From the NCBI GenBank assembly GCA_016865865.1, contig VGOC01000008.1, positions 1-60,701 of the forward strand: a DNA stretch of 60,701 bases, in the 5' to 3' direction. Made by a program: the position numbers and the translations under genes. Within the stretch, counting starts at the first letter, position 1; each line of letters begins with the position of its first letter. The DNA is from Chloroflexota bacterium (GTDB taxonomy: Bacteria > Chloroflexota > Anaerolineae > Anaerolineales > UBA11858). The notes below the pieces were generated by a model. The model saw nothing but the letters and a program-made list of their open reading frames with translations. It was not told where the DNA came from and ran no database searches. Of this stretch, positions 8,387-17,184 are shown in pieces.

Positions 8387-8875
8387 TCGATTATACTAGA
8401 AGAAGCGCTCACCAAACACGGAAAGGCAACCGCTTCCCGCTGCGGCGCCATTCGCACTCGCGCCGTACCTCGCCAGGCCATCCTGCTGCTCCTTCGCGTG
8501 CGTTACCTCGTCGAGCAGCCGGCCCGCATCCCGCTTTTCTCAGAAGAAGTGCGCGTGCTGGCTTTTTCCCCGAGGGAGGATGGCACCTTCACCTGGCTCG
8601 AGGAAGATGAAGCCCTGCGTTTGCTGGCAGAGGCCCGGCCCGACGCCAACCTGCCCCTGCCCGAAAAGCACGCCATGGTTGCAGCCGCGCTGGAGGAATG
8701 GCCGGCGCTGGAAGAGGCCCTCACCGAAAAGGTCGAGCAGCGCGCCAGCGATCTCGAGTAAGCGCACAAACGCATTCGTCACGCGGTGAGGCTGCGGGTG
8801 CGCGAACTGGTCGTCAAGCCCCAACTGCTGATGGATTTATTGGGGCTGTTGGCGCTGACGCCGTGCATTCCTTGA
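8387..8875 (+). pseudogene. C-terminal fragment of an SF2/SNF2-type helicase
   Basis: The frame reads from about 8387 through RVRYLVEQPARIPLFSEEV, a WLEEDEALRLLAEARPD segment and an EEALTEKVEQRASDLE helix. An in-frame TAA at 8759 interrupts it, and it resumes as AHKRIRHAVRLRVRELVVKP, ending at the TGA at 8875. The layout matches the C-terminal tail of large bacterial SNF2/PLD-type helicases of defence islands (recognition from memory). No helicase motifs remain, the N-terminal 80% is absent, and there is a premature stop. It marks the left edge of the defence island. Confidence 0.6.
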
Positions 8876-8906
8876 CCGCCTTAATTGCCTTGAATATAAT
8901 TATCTT

Positions 8907-9018
8907 GTAACTACTCAGCCAAACGGGGAAGTTCCCGAAAAAAGGGTGTGCGAAGGGGGCGTAGCCCCCTTCGCACACCCTTTTTTCGGGCTAATCCGTT
9001 CGGTGGCTGAGCAGTTGC
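8907..9018 (+). repeat. Family A MITE, copy 3
   Basis: Ends are GTAACTACTCAGCC and, with two changes, GGTGGCTGAGCAGTTGC. The central stem GCGAAGGGGGC/GCCCCCTTCGC is perfect. Flanks ATTATCTT and ATTATCTC match at 7 of 8, an almost intact target duplication. It sits between two decayed defence genes. Confidence 0.93.
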
Positions 9019-9023
9019 ATTAT

Positions 9024-9258
9024 CTCCATGATTACTACTGTTACCCAGAAAGCGTTTCCCTGCCCGAATTTGGCCGGCGGCTATATGATCTCGGCGCGTT
9101 GGAGGAGGACGTCAAAAAGGCGGTTGATGACTATGGCCAGTTGTTCGACGAAATCACGGCGATTGACTCCGCGATAGGGCTGCTGGCGTTCGAACTCATC
9201 CACCAGACCCCTGGACGTTTGCCGCTGGTGGACGCGCTCATCGCGGCAGCAGCCTCAT
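9024..9258 (+). pseudogene. PIN-domain (VapC-like) toxin fragment
   Basis: The frame reads SVSLPEFGRRLYDLGALEED, then AIDSAIGLLAFELI and RLPLVDALIAAAAS. This is the second half of a VapC-like PIN ribonuclease, where the LPLVDALIA Asp is one of the acidic metal ligands. The N-terminal third with the first Asp is missing, and the frame runs into the next fragment. No VapB antitoxin is present. Confidence 0.5.
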
Positions 9259-9451
9259 CGAAGGAGGGCTGTTCGGTCCCGACCTGTTCGAAGCGCTGAT
9301 CGCCGCTGATCTGCCCGGGCAGAAGCCGCAGGATTTCGGTCTGCCGCCGCGCCGCAACTTGACCGATGAGATTGCCGCGGCGTTCAATGATGGGCGCGCC
9401 CTGTGGAGCGTGTTCCAGCACCGCCCTGGTGGTGGTTGGCGAGGCGCATGA
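9240..9451 (+). pseudogene. N-terminal fragment of an Eco57I/type IIG-like DNA methylase
   Basis: Read in the frame GSSLIEGGLFGPDLFEALIA, then LPGQKPQDFGLPP and LTDEIAAAFNDGRALWSVFQ, ending at TGA 9449. The IEGGLF...LPGQ...DEIAAAF pattern is what I recall from the first 60 residues of large Eco57I-like restriction-methylase proteins. Everything after this is missing. Confidence 0.35.
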
Positions 9452-9560
9452 ATTTCTGCTCGCGGTAATCCCAGGCGCGGGTGTTGGGGATATTCAGTTG
9501 TGGCCGGAGGACCGGCAGGCCAAAGACGGCACAGATGTTCTGGGTTGTCAAGAAAAATCG
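9445..9560 (-). pseudogene. Inverted gene fragment, unidentified
   Basis: On the minus strand a stop-free stretch reads GLPVLRPQLNIPNTRAWDYR followed by EQKFMRLANHHQGG. The composition is protein-like and the frame has no start. It is in the opposite orientation to the methylase fragment it touches, so at least one inversion has happened here. Confidence 0.3.
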
Positions 9561-9599
9561 GGAGGAAAACCCTGAATGCTCATGATATTTATGGAAAGA

Positions 9600-9627
9600 T
9601 TGCCAGAATCATGCAACGCTGTATAAT
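9600..9627 (+). promoter_or_regulatory. Sigma-70-type promoter for the helicase gene
   Basis: TTGCCA (9600-9605) and a consensus TATAAT (9622-9627) are separated by 16 bp, about 40 bp ahead of the helicase start. A GAGG RBS lies at 9656-9659. Confidence 0.65.
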
Positions 9628-9668
9628 ATCGCTGTAGCTACCTCAGGAGATGCCCAGAGGAATAATGT

Positions 9669-12600
9669 ATGAGCGAGTACCCACTTCACACAGGACAAAT
9701 CCTGAAAGGTCCCCTATTCAACGAACCCATGCGAGTTGAAACCATCCACGCCGCGGGGGAGGACGCGTGGGTCATCGGGTTGGTTGGCATTCAGTCAGAG
9801 CGTTTTCGCAGCGTGACGCTCACTTTGCAAGATATTGCTCATCTGACTATTCTCGATACTTCTTTGACATTCGATGGCGATGGCCGACTCGTGCGCCTCG
9901 GTTTGCAGGCTTATGCACTTGGCATCGCATACGAGTATGATCCCTATTTCGGTCTCTCGATCTCCCGCGTTGATCCCCTTCCCCATCAACTTGCCGCGGT
10001 TTACGATCATCTTCTAAAACTTGCCCGCATCCGCTTCCTTTTGGCTGATGACGCTGGCGCGGGGAAGACGATCATGGCCGGCCTGCTCATCCGCGAATTG
10101 AAATTACGCGGCCTGATAGAACGAATTTTGGTCATCTGCCCGGCCAACCTGACCTTCCAATGGCAGCGCGAGTTAAAAGAGAAATTCGATGAGCAGTTCG
10201 TTGTATTGAAGGGGAATGCGATTCGTGACCAGTTCGGCGTGAATCAGTGGTTGGAGCAGAAACAAGCCATCACCTCTCTCGATTTAGCCAAACGCGAAGA
10301 GATCCTGCCTGGCCTGCGCCAAACACATTGGGATCTGGTAATCGTTGATGAAGCTCATCACATGTCGTGGACTCCGCCTTCCCGCAAGACGGCGCGCTAC
10401 GCCCTCGGGGAATTGTTGCGCGATATAACCGACCACTATCTCCTGCTCACAGCCACACCTCACAAAGGAGATCCCGATAACTTCAACTTGTTCCTGCAAT
10501 TACTCGACCCGGATGTGTATGCGGATGTCCGTTCCATCCGCCAGGCCATGGAGCAGAGGAGAGCGCCCTTCTATCTGCGCCGCACGAAAGAGGCCATGGT
10601 GTATTTCCCGGAACGTCAGCCGAATGGCACATGGCAGGCGCGGAAAATATTCACGAAGCGTATTCCGCGCACTGTGGATTTCAAAATAGATGGCGCAGAA
10701 TACGATCTCTATCGTGACGTAACGCGTTTTGTCAAAAGGCAGAGCGCCAAAGCCGCTCAGAACGGCGACGACCCGCGAGCGCGGGCGGTTGGTTTCCTGA
10801 TGTCGCTCTACCAGCGACGATTGGCATCGAGCGCTTACGCTTTGTGTCACTCGCTCGAGAACCGCGCCCGACGATTGGAAGAAAACCTAAAACGCGCCCA
10901 TGAAATGACGCGGCTGGCGCCGTTCGAGATACCAGACCCCGAAGAACTGGAGGAGATGGAAGAGGCCGAGCGGGAGGATCTGGAGCGATTCCTGGAGGCC
11001 GTAAGCCTTTCGGAAAACGCAGAGCAAGTACAGGCTGAAATTGCTGAATTGCGCCAATTGGCCGAGCGCGCCAACGAGGTCGAGCGCTCCATTAATCAGG
11101 AAGCCAAACTCGACCGGTTGTATAAACTTCTCACGGAACAAGGATTCTTTACCGACAGCAGTCAGCGGCTTTTGCTCTTCACCGAGTTCAAAGATACACT
11201 CGACTACCTTTCCGGGAAGTTACGTGAATGGGGCTTTCGCGTCGGCGTCATCCATGGCGGGATGAAACCCGGCACGCGGGACGAACCTGGAACGCGGCTG
11301 TTCGTGGAGCAGCAATTCAAGGATAACGAGATTCAAGTCCTGGTCGCGACCGAGGCGGCTGGCGAGGGGATCAACCTGCAATGCTGCCATATCCTTTTCA
11401 ACTACGATATTCCCTGGAATCCCAATCGTCTGGAACAGCGCATGGGACGCATCCATCGTTATGGCCAGACGAAGGATTGCCTGATCTTCAACTTCGTTGC
11501 AACCAATACTATCGAAGGCCATATCCTCCAGCGGTTGTTGGAGAAACTCCAGGAAATCCGCGACGCGCTGGATGACGATGCTGTATTCAACGTGGTGGGC
11601 GAGATCCTGCCTGCCGCGCATGTCGAACGGGTGCTGCGCGATTACTACGCCGGGAAATTGGGCGATGCCGACCTGGAGGAACGCCTCCTGCGCAACGTGG
11701 ATGAAGGCCAATTCCGCGCCATATGCCAGAATGCGCTGGAGGGACTGGCGACCAAGAAATTCAACCTGGATATGCTCATCGAGCGGCGCGCCCGCGCCCA
11801 GGAACGCCGCGTTGTACCGGAGACCATCGCCCGTTTCATTTCCGAGTCGGCGGGATATGCCAACCTGACGATCAAACCCATCGCCACTCTGCAACACGCC
11901 TTCGAGCCGGGACGCACGCCTAATGCTCTACGCCGTTTCGAGCAGGCGGCTGATTGGCGCTTGCCGGCGTTAACCGGCCGTTACCCGCGCTGCTCTACAG
12001 ACCGTGAGACGGCGGAGAAGAATAATCTGGAATGGGTCACGCCCGGCCATCCACTGTTCGAGGTGCTGCGCCGCCACACGCTGGAGGTCGCCAGCGAAGC
12101 CTACGGTAAAGGCGCGTGTTTCTATTCCCTCCAACACGATGCTCCTGCGCGGGTGGATTTCTTCCGGGCGCGCATCGTAGATGGGCTTGGACAGACTATT
12201 CATGAGCGCCTGTTCGCCGTCGAGGTGGGGATGGATGGCGAGCCACGTCTGCGTGAGCCTACCCTGCTGGGGAATTTTGCCCCTGCGTCAGTCTCTGAAA
12301 CCCTCCCCCCTGTAGCCGCAGAGGAAGCGGCGGCAGACTGGCTGAACCAGAATGCCTTCCTGCCCTTTCTGGACGAGGTGCGGAAAGATCGCATGGCCGA
12401 GATGGATCGCATCGCTGAATACATTGAACTATCGCTGACTGAACTCCTGCAAAAAGTGGATAACGAGATCGGCCGCGCTGCGGCTGAAGTCGAGGCAGGT
12501 GTGCAGGGAGCGGAGGGTCGCCTGGCGCAGGCCGAAAATCGCCATGCCGAGTTGATGGCGCGCCGCGAGCGCCGCCGCCAGGAGATGGAGCGCCAGCATT

Positions 12601-13100
12601 CGCTTACCCTCCAGGCTGTGGAGCGGGTGACCAGCGTTCTCGTCCTGCCGCACCCGGAGCGGGAAGCGCCAGAGGTGCGCCGGCTGCGCCCTGATTTCGA
12701 GACCGAAGCAATCGCCATGCAGGTCGTGATGGATTATGAAAAAGGGCGCGGCTGCCAGGTCTATGATGTACATGAAAAGAACCTGGGCTATGATATTACC
12801 AGCCTGGATTTGCAATCCGGCGAGTTGCGCTTGATCGAAGTGAAAGGGCTGGGTGCAGCCAGTGGCACGATATTGCTGACCCCCAACGAGCGACGCGTGG
12901 CCGAAGACCGCCGCGATTGCTTCTGGCTGTATATTGTGACGAACTGCAACGATAAGCCGACCTTGCAGGAACCCGTGCGCGACCCCGCCTCGAAGTCCTG
13001 GCATGAAGTGATGAAGGTGCAACATTACTGGCTGGAAGTGAACGCCATGACCAAACCGATGCAAGTGAGCGATCAGGGAGGCGATTACCATGTCCATTAA
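9669..13100 (+). CDS. SNF2-family DEAD/DEAH helicase with C-terminal DUF3883 domain (defence island)
   Basis: 1143 residues. The SF2 core is complete: Walker A DDAGAGKT (residues 127-134), DEAH box 227-230, LLLTATPH, and in the second lobe VLVATEAAGEGINLQ followed by LEQRMGRIHRYGQ. A coiled, charged segment (about 945-1000) leads to a DUF3883 domain at about 1015-1105, with GYDI and the IEVKG block (Glu1057, Lys1059), a nuclease-like fold related to PD-(D/E)XK. Helicases of this type accompany DNA methylases in defence islands (for example BrxHII of type 3 BREX, DrmD of DISARM). Own promoter at 9600. The ATG at 9669 is in frame and better than the out-of-frame ATG 9665. Confidence 0.9.
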   Translation: MSEYPLHTGQILKGPLFNEPMRVETIHAAGEDAWVIGLVGIQSERFRSVTLTLQDIAHLTILDTSLTFDGDGRLVRLGLQAYALGIAYEYDPYFGLSISRVDPLPHQLAAVYDHLLKLARIRFLLADDAGAGKTIMAGLLIRELKLRGLIERILVICPANLTFQWQRELKEKFDEQFVVLKGNAIRDQFGVNQWLEQKQAITSLDLAKREEILPGLRQTHWDLVIVDEAHHMSWTPPSRKTARYALGELLRDITDHYLLLTATPHKGDPDNFNLFLQLLDPDVYADVRSIRQAMEQRRAPFYLRRTKEAMVYFPERQPNGTWQARKIFTKRIPRTVDFKIDGAEYDLYRDVTRFVKRQSAKAAQNGDDPRARAVGFLMSLYQRRLASSAYALCHSLENRARRLEENLKRAHEMTRLAPFEIPDPEELEEMEEAEREDLERFLEAVSLSENAEQVQAEIAELRQLAERANEVERSINQEAKLDRLYKLLTEQGFFTDSSQRLLLFTEFKDTLDYLSGKLREWGFRVGVIHGGMKPGTRDEPGTRLFVEQQFKDNEIQVLVATEAAGEGINLQCCHILFNYDIPWNPNRLEQRMGRIHRYGQTKDCLIFNFVATNTIEGHILQRLLEKLQEIRDALDDDAVFNVVGEILPAAHVERVLRDYYAGKLGDADLEERLLRNVDEGQFRAICQNALEGLATKKFNLDMLIERRARAQERRVVPETIARFISESAGYANLTIKPIATLQHAFEPGRTPNALRRFEQAADWRLPALTGRYPRCSTDRETAEKNNLEWVTPGHPLFEVLRRHTLEVASEAYGKGACFYSLQHDAPARVDFFRARIVDGLGQTIHERLFAVEVGMDGEPRLREPTLLGNFAPASVSETLPPVAAEEAAADWLNQNAFLPFLDEVRKDRMAEMDRIAEYIELSLTELLQKVDNEIGRAAAEVEAGVQGAEGRLAQAENRHAELMARRERRRQEMERQHSLTLQAVERVTSVLVLPHPEREAPEVRRLRPDFETEAIAMQVVMDYEKGRGCQVYDVHEKNLGYDITSLDLQSGELRLIEVKGLGAASGTILLTPNERRVAEDRRDCFWLYIVTNCNDKPTLQEPVRDPASKSWHEVMKVQHYWLEVNAMTKPMQVSDQGGDYHVH

Positions 13101-13120
13101 TCGCTCCACTCGCCAGATTC

Positions 13121-13148
13121 TTGACAATTCCCGAAAAGTAGTTATACT
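13121..13148 (+). promoter_or_regulatory. Promoter of the AbiF-associated RNA
   Basis: A perfect TTGACA (13121-13126) and TATACT (13143-13148) are separated by 16 bp, 20 bp past the helicase stop. Transcription should start near 13155, just ahead of the RNA hairpin. It gives AbiF a promoter separate from the helicase. Confidence 0.75.
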
Positions 13149-13154
13149 TGGCTT

Positions 13155-13208
13155 AGTACACCCGCCAAGCCTCTACCCTTTGGGCACGCTCAAATGTGGC
13201 GGGTTTTT
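13155..13208 (+). ncRNA. Structured small RNA upstream of AbiF (abiF-RNA-like)
   Basis: About 54 nt from the predicted start to the U-tract. The 8-bp stem ACCCGCCA (13160-13167) pairs perfectly with TGGCGGGT (13197-13204) and runs into TTTTT. The 29-nt loop holds a CCC-TTT-GGG mini-hairpin and the unpaired stretch GCACGCTCAAATG. Small RNAs called the abiF RNA motif have been reported upstream of Abi_2/AbiF genes; this one has that position and form. I did not have the consensus to compare, so the family assignment is inference. Confidence 0.6.
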
Positions 13209-13226
13209 CTTTCGAGATGGAAGCCA

Positions 13227-14138
13227 ATGAGATACACCAAACCAGCTTTGACCTTCGAACAACAGGCGCAAAGACTGATTGACCGTGGGTTGATCGTGTC
13301 AGATAAAAAGACGTTGGTCTCCTGCCTGAAAATCGCGAATTATTATCGGTTGAGCGCCTATTGGTACCCCTTCAAGCAGGTTGATGCAACGTCTGGCCAA
13401 GAAAGTTTCAAGCCCAATACCACCTTTGAGACCATCTGGTGGCGCTACACATTTGATCGGGAACTACGGTTGTTGGTAATGGATGCAGTGGGGCGTGTCG
13501 AGATTGCGATCCTGCGCACGCGCATGGTGGAACAGTTCACCCTCTTGCATGGTCCATTTGGTTATTCCGAACTCGGTAATTTCAACCCGCACTTTTCCCG
13601 CGCCGACCATAATCGCTTGCTGACCGAGTTGGACGATGCGGTGATGCGGAGCCGCGAGGAATTTGTTGCGCGCTTTCAACGCAAATACACAAGCGAGCCA
13701 AGACTCCCCCTGTGGATGGCCGTAGAAGTAATGACCTTTGGCCAATTGTTCACGCTGTTTAGGAACCTGGATCGCGCCGAACAGCAAGCGATCTCCCAAC
13801 AATTCAACCTGTTCCCGCCTGTCCTTGAATCCTGGTTGCATACGTTGAATTTTATCCGCAATGCCTGCGCTCATCATGCGAGACTGTGGAACCGAGAAAT
13901 TCCCGTCCGCCCAGCCATTCCACATCAACGTCATCATCCTGAATGGCATAATCCTGTCGCATTCGATAACCGCCGCATTTTCGCGGTATTGGGTTTGTTG
14001 AATTATCTGCTTGACTTTATCGACCCACAAAACGATTGGCAGGATCGCCTGGAGGCGCTGTTGCAAGCTTATCCTGAAATCCCCCTCAACTGGATGGGCT
14101 TCCCCAAGAATTGGCAAGACAGCCCGATTTGGAAATAA
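13227..14138 (+). CDS. Abi_2/AbiF family abortive-infection protein (HEPN ribonuclease)
   Basis: 303 residues from ATG 13227, with a GAGATGG RBS at 13214. The N-terminus MRYTKPALTFEQQAQRLIDR and the NYYRLSAYWYPF block are characteristic of Abi_2 proteins. The HEPN catalytic motif R-x4-H is present as RNACAH (Arg211, His216), followed by ARLWNRE. Such proteins are putative RNases causing growth arrest on phage infection, and the AbiF family has been proposed as the ancestor of Cas13. An in-frame ATG at 13194 lies inside the RNA hairpin and gives eleven unrelated residues, so I reject it as the start. The gene interrupts the helicase-methylase-ATPase series and ends 14 bp before the methylase. 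Confidence 0.9.
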   Translation: MRYTKPALTFEQQAQRLIDRGLIVSDKKTLVSCLKIANYYRLSAYWYPFKQVDATSGQESFKPNTTFETIWWRYTFDRELRLLVMDAVGRVEIAILRTRMVEQFTLLHGPFGYSELGNFNPHFSRADHNRLLTELDDAVMRSREEFVARFQRKYTSEPRLPLWMAVEVMTFGQLFTLFRNLDRAEQQAISQQFNLFPPVLESWLHTLNFIRNACAHHARLWNREIPVRPAIPHQRHHPEWHNPVAFDNRRIFAVLGLLNYLLDFIDPQNDWQDRLEALLQAYPEIPLNWMGFPKNWQDSPIWK

Positions 14139-14152
14139 CCTGGAACCCACCC

Positions 14153-17100
14153 ATGACCATCCCCAAGGACTGCAAGCGCCTCGCCGAGGTGGACTTCCCG
14201 ATCAAGACGGTCGGTGTCCATTCTCTGGCCGAGAAAAAAATTTTCGTAAATCATCCTCAAGGTTTTCACCAATGGTGGGCTCGTCGTCCACTGGCTGCCT
14301 GTCGTTCTATTCTGTTAGCTTTGCTCTTGCCTGATCCATGTGATCCTTTGTGTCCAAATGATTTTAAGAACCGCGCAAGAGACCTCCTGAATCGAGTGAC
14401 CAACGTAGGCTCTTCAGACATCGAGCTTAAACGCTCATTACTAAAATTCATTGGTGATATAGCAGATTGGAACCTTTCAACAAACCGACTTTTTATCGGA
14501 GTGGCGCGAGAATTAATTAAAGCAACTGACCAAGACATTCCTTTCGTGGTAGATCCATTCAGCGGTGGGGGATCTATTCCTCTTGAGGCACTGAGATTAG
14601 GTTGTGATGTATTTGCTTCTGATATAAATCCTATCCCTGCGTTGATTCTTAAACTAATCCTTGAAGAAATTCCTCGTAAAGGTCACAAAGTAATTGAGGA
14701 ATTTGACGTTGCATCGAAAAATTTTATGGCTGCCATTCAAGATCGTCTTTCAGTATTTTATCCGGAAGATGAACATGGAGCTAAGCCTATCGCGTATTTA
14801 TGGGCACGAACTGTACGTTGTGAGGCACCAAATTGCGGAGGAGAAATCCCTTTACTAAGATCAATGTGGCTTAGTAAAAAAACTGGTAAGAAGAAGGCCC
14901 TTCGAGTTTCATCCGAGCAGACTCATAATACAAAACCACCTACATTGAGAATTGAGATTTTTTCTCCCCTTTCTGATGAGGAGGTTGATCCTCCTCTTAT
15001 CGCTAACGCAAGGGCTATATGCCCTCATTGCAGGGTAACATTGGACCCAAAACGTGTTCGAGTTCAATTAGCGGAACAAAGTGGAGGTGCAATAGTAATT
15101 TTCGATGAAAGAGGAAACAGAATAGGTGGTGCACTAGGAATTGCTGTTGCACGGCGTTTACCTAATCAGCAAGGAGTTAATTACAGGCCTTTTGTTAACA
15201 AGGATTATGAGACTATTTGGCATTCCGAACAGGAATTGAGGTTGCTCGCGAATAAGATAGAAAATGGTGAAACGATCATACCTACAGAGTTAATAAATCC
15301 AATTCGACCATCTCCGAACGCTCGTGGGTTGTCAGCTGTAACGAGATATGGAATGTCTCAATTCAAACACCTTTTCACAATTCGTCAAATTCTTTTACTA
15401 GTCACAGTTTCGCAATTGATACAAGAATTATCTCCAAAGACCGAGTCAACAAGAATTCTACTGTCATTTATCTTATCGAGATTAACCGACCGCCATTCTT
15501 CACTAATTGGATGGGATGCTGGCGGTCAAACAATCGATCATGTTTTTCGCCGTCAAGCGTTGCCAATGAGATGGGATTTTGCAGAGGGGAATCCATTGAC
15601 GGATTCGAGTGGAAGCATATCCAATATAATAAACCAGATAAAAGGTGCTGTCGGGTCTTGCATTGATATAAGCCGCCAATCAGGAACTTCTCAACTAGCG
15701 GATGCACGCTTGCATCCATTACCGGACCAAACAGCGAGTGTTTGGTTTACAGACCCGCCATATTATGATTCTGTGCCATATGCAGATTTATCAGATTATT
15801 TTTTCGTATGGATTAAAAGGGCTTTACGAGGTCACCCTTATGTGCGAGACCCTTTTGATGCTCGAAATACCTTAACGCCTAAACTGCAAGAATGTGTTTG
15901 GAATCAAAGTTATGTTGTCAACGGGAAGCCGAAAGGAGCGGACTTTTTTGAGGATTCGATGGCTCAAGCATTTGCTGAGGGTCGAAGGATTCTCCGGGAT
16001 TCAGAAATCGGCTGTGTAATATTCGCACATAAGACTACAGAGGGGTGGGAAGCCTTATTAACAGGAATGATACGTGGGGGGTTCGTAATAACTGCCTCTT
16101 GGCCGATTCTAACAGAAAGAAGCGGACGAACTAACGCTCAGGATACTGCCTCATTAGCATCTAGTATCCACCTTGTCTGCCGTCCGCGTCCAACCAATGC
16201 CTCCATAGGTGATTGGACTTTGGTCTCGCGCGAACTCCCCCGCAAGGTGGGCGATTGGATGGAACGCCTGCAAAAAGAGGGCGTGCGCGGTGCGGATCTG
16301 GTCTTCGCCTGCATCGGGCCAGCGCTCGAAATCTACAGCCGCTATTCCAAAGTGGTGGATGCCCAGGACCGCGAGATTCCGCTCGGCGGCGATCCAACCG
16401 CTGGCGAACCTTACCAGCGCGGTTATCTGGCCTACGTCTGGGAGGTCGTCGGGCGGCTGGCGCTCGAGCAGGTGCTTGGCTCCGCCGAGGCCCAGGCGCG
16501 CAACGGCAACGCCGGCGCGCTGGAAGAAGATTCCCGCCTGACTGCACTGTTCCTCTGGACGATGCAAAGCGCCGGCAATGGCAACGGAAATGGCAAGGCG
16601 GCCAAAGCCGAAACACAAGAAGTGAACGAACTTGAAGACCAGGACGAAGAGGGCGCCCCACGCAAAGCGAAGGCTGGCCACAAACTCATCTATGACGTGG
16701 TTCGCCGTTTTGCCCAGCCCCTGGGCATCCATCTGGAGCAATGGGAAGGCCGCATCATCGAGACCGAAAAGGGCATCGTGCGCCTGTTGCCGGTCGCCGA
16801 GCGCGCCCGTCAACTCTTCGGGGAAGAGAGCGCGCAGGCGGTCGCCGAGACTTTCGAGCGCGACCCCTCACGCCCGGTACAGATGTCGCTCTTTCCTGAT
16901 CTCGAAACTGCGCCCCGCTTGAAGGCAGCGCGCAAAACCAGGACAATCCGGGCGTCCGAAACGCTGCGGATTTCACGTGAACCGACTACCCTCGACCGCC
17001 TCCACGCCGCCATGCTCCTACAAAAAGGCGGTCAGACCAACGCGCTGCGAATGATGCTAAAATCGGAGGTGGAGCGCAGCCCCGATTTCCTGCGCCTGGC

Positions 17101-17182
17101 AAACGCCCTTTCTGCGCTCTACCCGCGTGAATCCGAAGAAAAACGCCTGCTGGATGCAATGCTGCAGGCCATCCCGAGGTGA
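14153..17182 (+). CDS. DUF1156-type DNA adenine methylase (COG1743-like), mosaic
   Basis: 1009 residues from ATG 14153. The DUF1156 start (FPIKTVGVHSLAEKKI, then HQWWARRPLAACR) is followed by SAM-binding motif I VDPFSGGGSIPLEA (residues 133-146) and the amino-methylase motif DPPY at 534-537 (DPPYYDSVPYADLSDYF). Zinc-ribbon-like cysteines occur at CEAPNC and CPHC. It probably modifies adenine to mark self DNA, as PglX-type enzymes do in BREX. Base composition changes sharply inside the gene: about 14230-16210 is AT-rich (one sampled 60-mer is 37% GC), while both flanks and the rest of the operon are well above 60%. The catalytic two-thirds therefore looks imported into a resident gene. The stop overlaps the start region of the DUF499 gene. 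Confidence 0.88.
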   Translation: MTIPKDCKRLAEVDFPIKTVGVHSLAEKKIFVNHPQGFHQWWARRPLAACRSILLALLLPDPCDPLCPNDFKNRARDLLNRVTNVGSSDIELKRSLLKFIGDIADWNLSTNRLFIGVARELIKATDQDIPFVVDPFSGGGSIPLEALRLGCDVFASDINPIPALILKLILEEIPRKGHKVIEEFDVASKNFMAAIQDRLSVFYPEDEHGAKPIAYLWARTVRCEAPNCGGEIPLLRSMWLSKKTGKKKALRVSSEQTHNTKPPTLRIEIFSPLSDEEVDPPLIANARAICPHCRVTLDPKRVRVQLAEQSGGAIVIFDERGNRIGGALGIAVARRLPNQQGVNYRPFVNKDYETIWHSEQELRLLANKIENGETIIPTELINPIRPSPNARGLSAVTRYGMSQFKHLFTIRQILLLVTVSQLIQELSPKTESTRILLSFILSRLTDRHSSLIGWDAGGQTIDHVFRRQALPMRWDFAEGNPLTDSSGSISNIINQIKGAVGSCIDISRQSGTSQLADARLHPLPDQTASVWFTDPPYYDSVPYADLSDYFFVWIKRALRGHPYVRDPFDARNTLTPKLQECVWNQSYVVNGKPKGADFFEDSMAQAFAEGRRILRDSEIGCVIFAHKTTEGWEALLTGMIRGGFVITASWPILTERSGRTNAQDTASLASSIHLVCRPRPTNASIGDWTLVSRELPRKVGDWMERLQKEGVRGADLVFACIGPALEIYSRYSKVVDAQDREIPLGGDPTAGEPYQRGYLAYVWEVVGRLALEQVLGSAEAQARNGNAGALEEDSRLTALFLWTMQSAGNGNGNGKAAKAETQEVNELEDQDEEGAPRKAKAGHKLIYDVVRRFAQPLGIHLEQWEGRIIETEKGIVRLLPVAERARQLFGEESAQAVAETFERDPSRPVQMSLFPDLETAPRLKAARKTRTIRASETLRISREPTTLDRLHAAMLLQKGGQTNALRMMLKSEVERSPDFLRLANALSALYPRESEEKRLLDAMLQAIPR

Positions 17183-17184
17183 GT

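Noticed and set aside
13194-13226. ATG inside the RNA hairpin as the AbiF start
   Set aside because: It adds residues absent from Abi_2 proteins, and the RBS and family alignment favour 13227.
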